33,374 bases of DNA from RUG12395 sp034178705. GTDB lineage: Bacteria > Bacillota > Clostridia > Oscillospirales > CAG-272. The stretch spans positions 1 through 33,374 of the forward strand of contig JAXFQY010000103.1 of assembly GCA_034178705.1 (NCBI GenBank), read 5' to 3'. The position numbers and the translations under genes were made by a program. Positions within the stretch are counted from its first letter, which is position 1, and every line of letters starts with the position of its first letter. Positions 16,442 to 22,756 of the stretch are shown in pieces. The notes below the pieces were generated by a model, which saw nothing but the letters and a program-made list of their open reading frames with translations, was not told where the DNA came from and did not search any database.

Positions 16442-18220
16442 TTATTGGCAGGTGCGCGGGCGAAGGTTGATTTCGCGGATTTTTTCCATGCTTACCTTCG
16501 GGTTTCGGTCCATGTCAAGAAGACCGTTTACCTCCTGGAATACATCGGTAAGCTGTGTGTAGCAGTAACCGCGGAGGTAGGGAATGGACTTGAAGGCGGT
16601 GGTGATGTCATCGTAGCGCGCGAGGAAAACCTCTTCGTCGTTGACGGCGCCGTTGTAGCCCCAGTTTCCGTTTCCGCTGTCCTTGGCAAAGGCAATTCCG
16701 CCGTATTCGGTCAGCAGGCAGGGCTTCCCGCTGTTGCAATGATTGTCGGCAGTAAGGACGCGGGATTTGTTGGGAACGCCGGCTTCAAAGGTATCCGCAT
16801 CGGTGTAGTCCTCATGACGCAGACCTTTTTCGTATGCCGTATAGTCGTGGGCCGTGACGATGTCGGTTTCTGCCTGCTCCCAGCCATCGTTTCCGGAGAC
16901 AAAGCGGGTTCCGTCAAGAGAGTGAACAACATGGTAAAGCATGTCGTTGAGCTGCTGCATTTCCGGATTGGCTTTGATCGCGTGTACGCCCCAGCTTTCA
17001 TTAAGCGGAACCCATGCAATGAGAGAGGGGTGGTTGTAGTCGCGTGCAATTGCTTCTGTGAGGTCACGGAGCATGTTGCGCTTTTCCCGGTCGCAGAACC
17101 AGTAGGCGGAGGGCAACTCACCCCATACAAGCAGACCGATTTTATCCGCCCAGTAGAGATAACGCGGGTCTTCAAATTTCTGATGCTTGCGGGCGCCATT
17201 AAAGCCGAGCTTGCGCGTCAGCTCCACATCGAGTTTCAGCGCCTCATCGGTGGGGGCGGTCAGGAGACTTTCCTTCCAGTATCCCTGATCCAGGATCAGG
17301 CGCTGGTAAAGCTCCCGGTTATTCAAAAAGATGCGATCTCCGACAATTTCAATTTTACGGAAACCGAAATAAGTTGTGAGCGTGTCGGCAACCGTTTCTT
17401 CTTCAAGAAGGGAAATGCGAACGTCATAAAGGTTCGGTGTGGCAGGGAACCAATAACGGAATCCCTCAATGGTTTCGTCGTGACCGGCAAAAAGAACGGC
17501 CTGTGCACGGCGGTTGCAGAAGCTGACCGTTCCTTCAACGACCGGCTTCCCCTGAAAGCTGACTTCGATTTTGGCTTTCATACCCGCGGGGACCTGGTTG
17601 GCTTCAATTTCAAAGCGGACGCAGGCGCGGTCAACGTCCGGGGTAATGCGTACATTGCGGATGTAATTCATACCGACAGCTTCCAGCCAGACCGTCTGCC
17701 AGATTCCGCTCATCGGTGCGTACCAACAGGCGAAGTTTTCCGGACGGAAGCTCTGTTTGCCGCGCGGCTGTTCGGTATCCAAACGATCCTCACACATGAC
17801 AGTAAGGCTGTGTTCCGTTTCTCCGTCAGCCGTAACAAGATAAGTAATATCAAACTCAAACGGTGTATACCCGCCCTCATGGCTTCCGAGATACTGCCCG
17901 TCGAGCCATACCTTTGTGATGTAATCGGCTGCGCCGAAGTGAAGCAGCACACGCTTTCCCAAGAAGGACGCGGGAACGGTGAAACTGCGGCGATACCAGA
18001 TGTAATCGCTGTGCCGCAGATCCTTTATGCCGGACAGCTCGGTCTGATAGGTAAAGGGGACGTTGATTTTCCGGTCGAAGGCGGCACCGTTCTGCCATTT
18101 TTCTGCCTCTCCGATACCGGTTTCATCAAAGGCAAAGTCCCACTCGCCGTTCAGGCAAAGCCAGTTTTCTCTGTATTTGTCGGGACGCGGATGCTCGGGA
18201 CGCGGAATTGCTTTCTCCAT
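16442..18220 (-). CDS. Glycoside hydrolase family 2 (beta-galactosidase / beta-glucuronidase type)
   Basis: A 592-residue enzyme of clan GH-A. Domain order: a jelly-roll sugar-binding domain (from about 20, with LNGEWDFAFDE and WYRRSFTVP), an immunoglobulin-like domain (about 190-290), and a TIM barrel (about 290-592). The acid/base is expected at Glu408 in WVPLNESWG and the nucleophile at Glu505 in LLTEYGG; both are present. No signal peptide is seen, so it should act in the cytoplasm on imported oligosaccharides. The substrate within GH2 (galactoside, glucuronide, arabinoside) cannot be fixed from the sequence. The ATG at 18220 follows GGAGG by five bases. An in-frame ATG 11 codons upstream precedes this site. 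The gene has its own consensus promoter and a roughly 100-base leader with a dyad. Confidence 0.93.
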   Translation of the reverse strand: MEKAIPRPEHPRPDKYRENWLCLNGEWDFAFDETGIGEAEKWQNGAAFDRKINVPFTYQTELSGIKDLRHSDYIWYRRSFTVPASFLGKRVLLHFGAADYITKVWLDGQYLGSHEGGYTPFEFDITYLVTADGETEHSLTVMCEDRLDTEQPRGKQSFRPENFACWYAPMSGIWQTVWLEAVGMNYIRNVRITPDVDRACVRFEIEANQVPAGMKAKIEVSFQGKPVVEGTVSFCNRRAQAVLFAGHDETIEGFRYWFPATPNLYDVRISLLEEETVADTLTTYFGFRKIEIVGDRIFLNNRELYQRLILDQGYWKESLLTAPTDEALKLDVELTRKLGFNGARKHQKFEDPRYLYWADKIGLLVWGELPSAYWFCDREKRNMLRDLTEAIARDYNHPSLIAWVPLNESWGVHAIKANPEMQQLNDMLYHVVHSLDGTRFVSGNDGWEQAETDIVTAHDYTAYEKGLRHEDYTDADTFEAGVPNKSRVLTADNHCNSGKPCLLTEYGGIAFAKDSGNGNWGYNGAVNDEEVFLARYDDITTAFKSIPYLRGYCYTQLTDVFQEVNGLLDMDRNPKVSMEKIREINLRPRTCQ

Positions 18221-18263
18221 GTTTTCCTCCAGAAGCTTTATAAAAAATATCATTGATCAGCAG

Positions 18264-18286
18264 AGCAGATGCTCTGTGGATCTGCT
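18264..18286. repeat. Inverted repeat in the GH2 leader, possible operator
   Basis: AGCAGAT (18264-18270) and ATCTGCT (18280-18286), nine bases apart, lie between the GH2 promoter and the start codon. They could be a repressor site for a sugar-responsive regulator or an mRNA hairpin. Confidence 0.35.
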
Positions 18287-18328
18287 GCGATAAAGGGATT
18301 CTCCCCTATTCTATGCAAGCCTGTTGCT

Positions 18329-18357
18329 ATTATATCTTATATAAAATTGCTTTTCAA
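18329..18357 (-). promoter_or_regulatory. Sigma-A promoter of the GH2 gene
   Basis: On the minus strand, TTGAAA (18357-18352), a 17-base spacer and TATAAT (18334-18329). Transcription would start near 18322, about 100 bases before the ATG. Confidence 0.85.
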
Positions 18358-18497
18358 GTCCGCTCGTAAAAAAGTTTGGCCTTTTTGTAATAAAATGTGA
18401 AAAAAATGCAAATAGGGCTGCTTTTCCGATTTCCTCTTTTTTGAGCGTTTGAAAAGGAAAGGCTTTTGTGTGACTCCGGGCAGTGTTTCCAAACAGC

Positions 18498-18536
18498 GAC
18501 GGAACCCGTTGATCTGCAGGACCTCCGGGTTCCGTC
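18498..18536. repeat. Perfect 11-base inverted repeat without a T run, downstream of tmk
   Basis: GACGGAACCCG (18498-18508) and its exact complement (18526-18536) with a 17-base loop. It lies 78 bases past the tmk stop. Neither strand has a clear T run after it, so it is at best an atypical terminator. The rest of 18358-18613 shows no gene I can support. Confidence 0.5.
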
Positions 18537-18613
18537 GTGATGTTCTTCAGAAAGCTGTTATTAAAAAATTGAACAAGGAAGTGCTGCTTCGGCAGAATCA
18601 ACGGAAAAGCAAT

Positions 18614-19303
18614 TCAGAGAGCAGAGGGAAGAAGAGAGAAAATTTCATCTGCAATTTCATCCGGTGTCCGGCAAGCGTTAATCAGAACAATATTCTGGGA
18701 GGGATCTGCTTCCCGTACCTTCTCAAAAACGCGGATATATTTTTCACGGGCTTCTCGCAACATCTCCGCGCTTTGCTCGTAGATTTCCGCGGCACGGTGG
18801 CGTCGCGCAATCCGATTGCTGCTGGTATCGGGATCCAGATCCAGAAAAACGCACAGATCGGGTCGAAGAATATCGGGGCAGCCGAGATTGGCGTGGAGAA
18901 CCCAGTCGAACAGCTCCGGTGTTCCCTGATAAACAAGCGAAGAGTAGTAATAGCGGGAGCAAAGAACATCTGCCCCGCTTTCCAGAAGACGGCGTATGCC
19001 GAAGCGTGAATCGGTATTGTGAAGCACGCGATCGGAGAGAAAAAGGGCGGCAATAGCACTGTCAGACATTTTTGTCTTGCCTTTGAGGACAGAGGCAAGC
19101 AGAGCACCGGCAGCGGTCGGGGTGTGACTTGCCTTGCCGGTCGGCTCACTTGTGATGAAGGCATAGCCCCCCGCGCTGGCAATGCGTTTTTTCAGTAGCT
19201 TGAGCTGCGTTGTTTTGCCGCAGCCGTCAATTCCTTCAATGACAATGAATCTGCCGCGGTGTCCGCCGGGCCCGGCACTGTTTCCGTTTCCCTTGAAAGA
19301 CAT
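18614..19303 (-). CDS. tmk: Thymidylate kinase (dTMP kinase), divergent
   Basis: A 229-residue P-loop nucleotide kinase converting dTMP to dTDP. Seen: Walker A EGIDGCGKTT, TSEPTG (dTMP side), LFLSDR, a lid-like RRHRAAEIYEQ, and CVFLDLDPDTS. The usual DRY motif before the Ser-Ser pair reads SRYYYSSLVYQG, with Ser116 in place of the conserved Asp that helps to position magnesium and substrate. It may be a modified or specialised NMP kinase. The start at 19303 has GGGGAGTG just upstream. An in-frame upstream start would reach into cysS. The ATG begins one base after the cysS stop, so it is the third gene of a cysE-cysS-tmk operon. tmk in Firmicutes usually lies elsewhere (near holB), so a second copy is possible. 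Confidence 0.82.
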   Translation of the reverse strand: MSFKGNGNSAGPGGHRGRFIVIEGIDGCGKTTQLKLLKKRIASAGGYAFITSEPTGKASHTPTAAGALLASVLKGKTKMSDSAIAALFLSDRVLHNTDSRFGIRRLLESGADVLCSRYYYSSLVYQGTPELFDWVLHANLGCPDILRPDLCVFLDLDPDTSSNRIARRHRAAEIYEQSAEMLREAREKYIRVFEKVREADPSQNIVLINACRTPDEIADEIFSLLPSAL

Positions 19304-19304
19304 A

Positions 19305-20747
19305 TCACTCCCCGATCCGGAACTTTGTTCCCTGCGGAGTATCAATCAGCGTGATACCCTCAGCGGCAAGCGCATTGCGGATGGCATCTGCTTCCGCATA
19401 GTTCCGTGCCGCCTTGGCGGCGCGGCGTGCTTCGATTTGTTGCAGGATATATGCGGTGCGTGGGTCGGAGGCATTTTCTTCCGGCTGTTCTTCCTTCTGC
19501 TGCTTTTCCCGCAGCCTGTCCGCCGCAGCAAGGAGCCCGAGACACAGCACTCCGTCGAATTCCCGAATCAGTGCAAGCTTGGCTTTCCCCGACAGCTGAG
19601 ATTTCAGAACATCGTAGAGCGCAGTCAGGGCAAGAGAGGTGTTCAGGTCATTAGAAAGCGCGGAACGAAAAGCGTCGCGATATTTTTCTGCGTCTTCACC
19701 GGCGTCTTCGCCCTCGTCCTTCAATGCGGCAATACGAGAAGCCAGTTTGGCATATGCCGCGGCAGCGTTGTCAAGATTTTCATAGGAGAAAACCAAAGAG
19801 CGGCGGTAATGGGAGCCAAGGCAGAAAAGGCGATAGACAAGCGGGTCATAGCCCTTGCTTTCCAACAGGGAAACAGTCAGAAAGTCGCCCTTGGATTTGC
19901 TCATTTTTCCGGTTGCATCATTAAGGTGGAGAATATGGAACCAGTAATTGCACCACTTGTGCCCGAGGTATGCTTCGCTCTGGGCAATTTCATTCGTGTG
20001 GTGCGGGAAGGCATTGTCGATTCCGCCGCAGTGAATGTCCAGCCGTTCCCCAAGATATTTCATGGAGATGGCAGAGCATTCGATGTGCCATCCGGGATAA
20101 CCGATACCCCATGGGCTGTCCCATTTCAGCTCCTGATCTTCAAACTTGGATTTGGTAAACCAGAGGACAAAATCGGTTTTGTTCTTTTTGGCATGATCCT
20201 TTTCGACACCTTCGCGGACGCCCTCCGCCAGGTCTTCTTCTCGGAAATCGTTGAATACATAGTATTTGTCGAGTTTGGAGGTGTCAAAATAGACATTGCC
20301 CTCGGAAAGATAGGCATACCCCTTTTCCAGAAGCCCCGAAACCATTTTGATAAATTCCGAAATACAGCTTGTCGCAGGCACAACAGTATCCGGACGGCGG
20401 ATGTTGAGCTTCCGGCAGTCCGCAAAGAACGCGTCGGTATAATACCGCGCAATTTCCATAACGGTTTTATGCTCCCGGCGTGCACCCTTGAGCATCTTGT
20501 CTTCGCCTGTGTCCGCATCGCTTGTCAGGTGACCGACATCAGTGATATTCATGACCCGGTCGACATCATAGCCAAAGTAGCGCAGAGAGCGTTCCAAAAC
20601 ATCCTCCATAATATAGGAGCGAAGGTTGCCGATGTGCGCATAATGATAAACAGTCGGACCGCAGGTGTACATTTTTACTTTGCCCGGTTCATTGGGAATA
20701 AAGACTTCCTTTTGCCGGGTGAGGGAATTATAAAGCTGAAAATCCAT
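19305..20747 (-). CDS. cysS: Cysteinyl-tRNA synthetase
   Basis: Class I aminoacyl-tRNA synthetase charging tRNA-Cys in the cytoplasm. The 480 residues show YTCGPTVYHYAHIGN with zinc ligand Cys29 and the HIGH-type motif HIGN (38-41), GWHIECSAI with zinc ligand Cys224, the GGIDNAFPHHTNE segment with the remaining zinc ligands, and KMSKS at 281-285. The C-terminal anticodon-binding part is helical with a Lys/Glu-rich insert (REKQQKEEQPEEN). Length and motifs are canonical. It starts two bases after the cysE stop and is followed by tmk one base after its own stop, a tight operon. cysE next to cysS is a known Firmicute arrangement that links cysteine synthesis to its use. Confidence 0.97.
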   Translation of the reverse strand: MDFQLYNSLTRQKEVFIPNEPGKVKMYTCGPTVYHYAHIGNLRSYIMEDVLERSLRYFGYDVDRVMNITDVGHLTSDADTGEDKMLKGARREHKTVMEIARYYTDAFFADCRKLNIRRPDTVVPATSCISEFIKMVSGLLEKGYAYLSEGNVYFDTSKLDKYYVFNDFREEDLAEGVREGVEKDHAKKNKTDFVLWFTKSKFEDQELKWDSPWGIGYPGWHIECSAISMKYLGERLDIHCGGIDNAFPHHTNEIAQSEAYLGHKWCNYWFHILHLNDATGKMSKSKGDFLTVSLLESKGYDPLVYRLFCLGSHYRRSLVFSYENLDNAAAAYAKLASRIAALKDEGEDAGEDAEKYRDAFRSALSNDLNTSLALTALYDVLKSQLSGKAKLALIREFDGVLCLGLLAAADRLREKQQKEEQPEENASDPRTAYILQQIEARRAAKAARNYAEADAIRNALAAEGITLIDTPQGTKFRIGE

Positions 20748-20749
20748 AT

Positions 20750-21550
20750 TTAATCGTCCTTATTCATATTGCTTTCTTTCGTGTCCTTCTCCGCCCCGGA
20801 TCCGGTAAGCTTCTGTTCAAGATCGGCAATTTTGCTTTCCAGGCGCAATAACTCTGCAGCGACGGGGTCGGGAATGTGAATCTGGTCAAGATCCGGGTCA
20901 ACTCGCCTGTTGTTGACCGATACGATACGCGCCGGAATGCCGACCGCGGTGGAATTTGCGGGAATCTCCTTCAGAACCACGGCGTTGGCTGCGATTTTGG
21001 CGTTGTCACCGACGCGAAAGGGACCGAGCACCTTGGCACCGGCTCCAACCATAACGTTGTTTCCGAGCGTTGGGTGACGTTTGCCGGTATCCTTCCCGGT
21101 TCCGCCAAGGGTAACTCCCTGGTAGATTGTACAATTGTCACCGATCTCTGCCGTTTCGCCGATGACAACACCGCTTCCGTGATCAATGAAAAGTCCGCGT
21201 CCGATTGTTGCTCCTGGGTGTATTTCCACTCCGGTGATGAACTTGGCTGCTTGGCTGATTGCCCGGGCGGCAAGAACGTGACCGCGGCAGTGAAGCGCGT
21301 GCGAGACACGGTGCGCCAGAACCGCGTGAAACCCGGAATAGAGAAGCAGAACTTCAAGGTCGGAGGTTGCTGCAGGATCCCGTTCACGCACTGCTTTTAC
21401 GTCTTCCTGGATTTCCACAGCTGCCTTTTTTGCCGTGCGACAGACTCCGTCCGCTTTTTTCAGGACGGTTTTTCCGAGCTTTCCGACGGCAGTCTCCGTT
21501 TCTGTCAGCGTTGTTTTCAGCAGCTTGCTTGTGTCTATCCGTTTATCCAT
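20750..21550 (-). CDS. cysE: Serine O-acetyltransferase with extended N- and C-termini
   Basis: CysE transfers acetyl from acetyl-CoA to L-serine, giving O-acetylserine, the cysteine precursor. The 266 residues contain DIKAVRERDPAA-like helical start motifs (EDVKAVRERDPAA, 49-61), then the left-handed beta-helix of hexapeptide repeats from about 106. These include FIDHGSGVVIGETA with candidate catalytic His124 and the loop GGTGKDTGKRHP. Bacillus-type CysE begins near the DIKAV motif, so the first 45 or so residues are an extra Lys/Thr-rich helix. The C-terminus has an added coiled-coil-like tail (LLRLESKIADLEQKL). The ATG at 21550 has GAGG eight bases upstream. It is the first gene of a cysE-cysS-tmk operon behind a perfect consensus promoter. 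The 115-base gap upstream is too short for a full T-box. Confidence 0.95.
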   Translation of the reverse strand: MDKRIDTSKLLKTTLTETETAVGKLGKTVLKKADGVCRTAKKAAVEIQEDVKAVRERDPAATSDLEVLLLYSGFHAVLAHRVSHALHCRGHVLAARAISQAAKFITGVEIHPGATIGRGLFIDHGSGVVIGETAEIGDNCTIYQGVTLGGTGKDTGKRHPTLGNNVMVGAGAKVLGPFRVGDNAKIAANAVVLKEIPANSTAVGIPARIVSVNNRRVDPDLDQIHIPDPVAAELLRLESKIADLEQKLTGSGAEKDTKESNMNKDD

Positions 21551-21588
21551 AGTGTCAGCCTCGGTTTATTTTGGTTACTTATTAAAAT

Positions 21589-21617
21589 ATTATATACAAG
21601 TGCCGGAATTTTGTCAA
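21589..21617 (-). promoter_or_regulatory. Consensus sigma-A promoter of the cysE-cysS-tmk operon
   Basis: On the minus strand, TTGACA (21617-21612), exactly 17 bases, then TATAAT (21594-21589), a perfect match to the consensus. Transcription would start near 21582, about 32 bases before the ATG. So strong a promoter would normally need repression. Confidence 0.9.
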
Positions 21618-21625
21618 GATTCCGG
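21603..21625. promoter_or_regulatory. Operator-like inverted repeat spanning the cysE -35 box
   Basis: CCGGAAT (21603-21609) and ATTCCGG (21619-21625) are perfect complements separated by nine bases that contain the whole -35 hexamer. No T run follows, so termination is unlikely. The geometry fits a dimeric repressor, for example a cysteine-responsive Rrf2-type protein such as CymR. The regulator is inferred, not seen. Confidence 0.55.
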
Positions 21626-21665
21626 AGCTTCTTCCTCCAGAAAGCCCAGAAAAAAGTCGATGTAC

Positions 21666-22589
21666 TCAGACAATCAGCAGCAACAGAGGAAGTGTGAAAA
21701 GACTCAGCAGTGTTGAGAGGAGAACAACATTGGCACTCAACTCCTGCTCACAGCCGTGCAGCTCCGCAAGGGAGAGAATGATGGCGGCAGAGGGACAGGC
21801 GCTCAGAACCAATACGGAGATTTTGAACACCTCATCAAAGCAGGGAAGAAAGCAGACGCAGAGATAGCAGAAAATGGGGAAAACGATGAGTTTGAGTAAA
21901 CTGTCGGCATAGGCAAAGGAACGTGTAAAGATCTTTTTGAGGTTTGCCGACGCCAAGCGCATTCCGAGAACAACCATGCAGAGCGGCGTCGTCATTTTTC
22001 CGAGAAGCGAGACCGCATTTGCGGCAGTTTCCGGAAGCCGGATATCGCACAGTGCCAGCAGAAGGGAGGCAATTGCGGCGAGAGTGGTCGGATTCAGAAG
22101 CGCTGCCCGAGGGGATATATATTTTTTGTCACGGGTGATGAGAAAAACCCCGACCGTGAAGACAAGAAGATTCATTCCCGTTATGTAAAGTGTACTGTAA
22201 CAGGCGACAATCGGTTCGTTCGGAAACAGCGCGGTAATGACGGGAAGACCGAAAAAACCGCCGTTTGCAAGAACCGCGCCCGCGGTGAGAATGCGGTACT
22301 GCGGATTATCGTAGCGCCGGTGCAGAACAGCATATAGGATTCCGACAAAAACCAGCTGCAACAAAAGCGTTACCAGAAAAAAGACCGCCATTTTGCCGAA
22401 GTTCTCAGCGGAGTGCTCCATTGATTGAAAGGCGTTCAGAATCATGCAGGGACCGCAGACATAGATCAGAAGACCGGAAACAGACTTGGCATGCCCGCTT
22501 TCTGCCTTGCCGGATTTCACAAGAGAAAAACCGCAAAGAAGATAAATCAGCATCAGGAATACATTAGTAAATACAATAACAAAGCCCAT
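21666..22589 (-). CDS. AEC (auxin efflux carrier) family transporter
   Basis: A 307-residue integral membrane protein with about ten hydrophobic segments in two halves, as in the AEC family. The halves are joined by a short cytoplasmic loop near residues 155-165 (LITRDKKYISPRAALLNP). Family-type features are seen: the first-helix NVFLMLIYLLCGFSL, GAVLANGGFFGLPVI with the conserved Asn-Gly region, and in the second half GKMTTPLCMVVLGMRLA and SACPSAAIILSLAELH. Known bacterial members carry small organic acids such as malate; the substrate here is unknown. The start at 22589 follows GGAGG, and an upstream ATG lies before that site. It has its own promoter (22625-22653). No clear terminator separates it from the cysE promoter, so some read-through into cysE is possible. 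Confidence 0.88.
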   Translation of the reverse strand: MGFVIVFTNVFLMLIYLLCGFSLVKSGKAESGHAKSVSGLLIYVCGPCMILNAFQSMEHSAENFGKMAVFFLVTLLLQLVFVGILYAVLHRRYDNPQYRILTAGAVLANGGFFGLPVITALFPNEPIVACYSTLYITGMNLLVFTVGVFLITRDKKYISPRAALLNPTTLAAIASLLLALCDIRLPETAANAVSLLGKMTTPLCMVVLGMRLASANLKKIFTRSFAYADSLLKLIVFPIFCYLCVCFLPCFDEVFKISVLVLSACPSAAIILSLAELHGCEQELSANVVLLSTLLSLFTLPLLLLIV

Positions 22590-22624
22590 GAGACCTCCGG
22601 AACCGGGAAAAGACATTTCTATAT

Positions 22625-22653
22625 ATTATCCTCTATTGCCCTGCTTTTGTCAA
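22625..22653 (-). promoter_or_regulatory. Sigma-A promoter of the AEC transporter gene
   Basis: On the minus strand, TTGACA (22653-22648), a 17-base spacer and GATAAT (22630-22625), leaving a leader of about 30 bases. Confidence 0.8.
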
Positions 22654-22661
22654 CCCCTGAA

Positions 22662-22697
22662 TCGGTGTATCCCGGCAGATTTGCCGGGATACACCGA
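22662..22697. repeat. Perfect 16-base-pair hairpin between terminator and promoter
   Basis: TCGGTGTATCCCGGCA (22662-22677), a 4-base loop, and the exact complement (22682-22697). On the minus strand it comes just after the T run of the SGNH gene terminator and nine bases before the AEC -35 box. It has no T run of its own in that direction. It may be a back-up terminator stem, an mRNA 3' end stabiliser or a dyad binding site. Confidence 0.6.
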
Positions 22698-22740
22698 AAA
22701 AAGCCGGACGGTCTTACCATGCAGATAAGACCGTCCAGGC
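22697..22740 (-). terminator. Rho-independent terminator of the SGNH hydrolase gene
   Basis: On the minus strand, an 11-base stem GGACGGTCTTA / TAAGACCGTCC extended by GCC / GGC across a one-base bulge (22740-22703), followed by TTTTTT (22702-22697). It starts 17 bases after the gene's stop. Confidence 0.92.
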
Positions 22741-22756
22741 CGGTGCTTTTTCTGGG

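Noticed and set aside
16421..18256. A 611-residue open frame antisense to the GH2 gene, longer than the GH2 gene itself
   Set aside because: The minus strand has complete GH2 motifs, a promoter, ribosome site and terminator. The antisense reading shows no family pattern and exists because of the codon usage of the real gene.
19182..20753. A 523-residue antisense frame over cysS
   Set aside because: cysS has all its catalytic motifs on the other strand; the antisense product matches nothing I know.
21551..21665. A T-box riboswitch upstream of cysE
   Set aside because: Only about 32 bases of leader follow the perfect promoter, far too short for a T-box with specifier and antiterminator stems.
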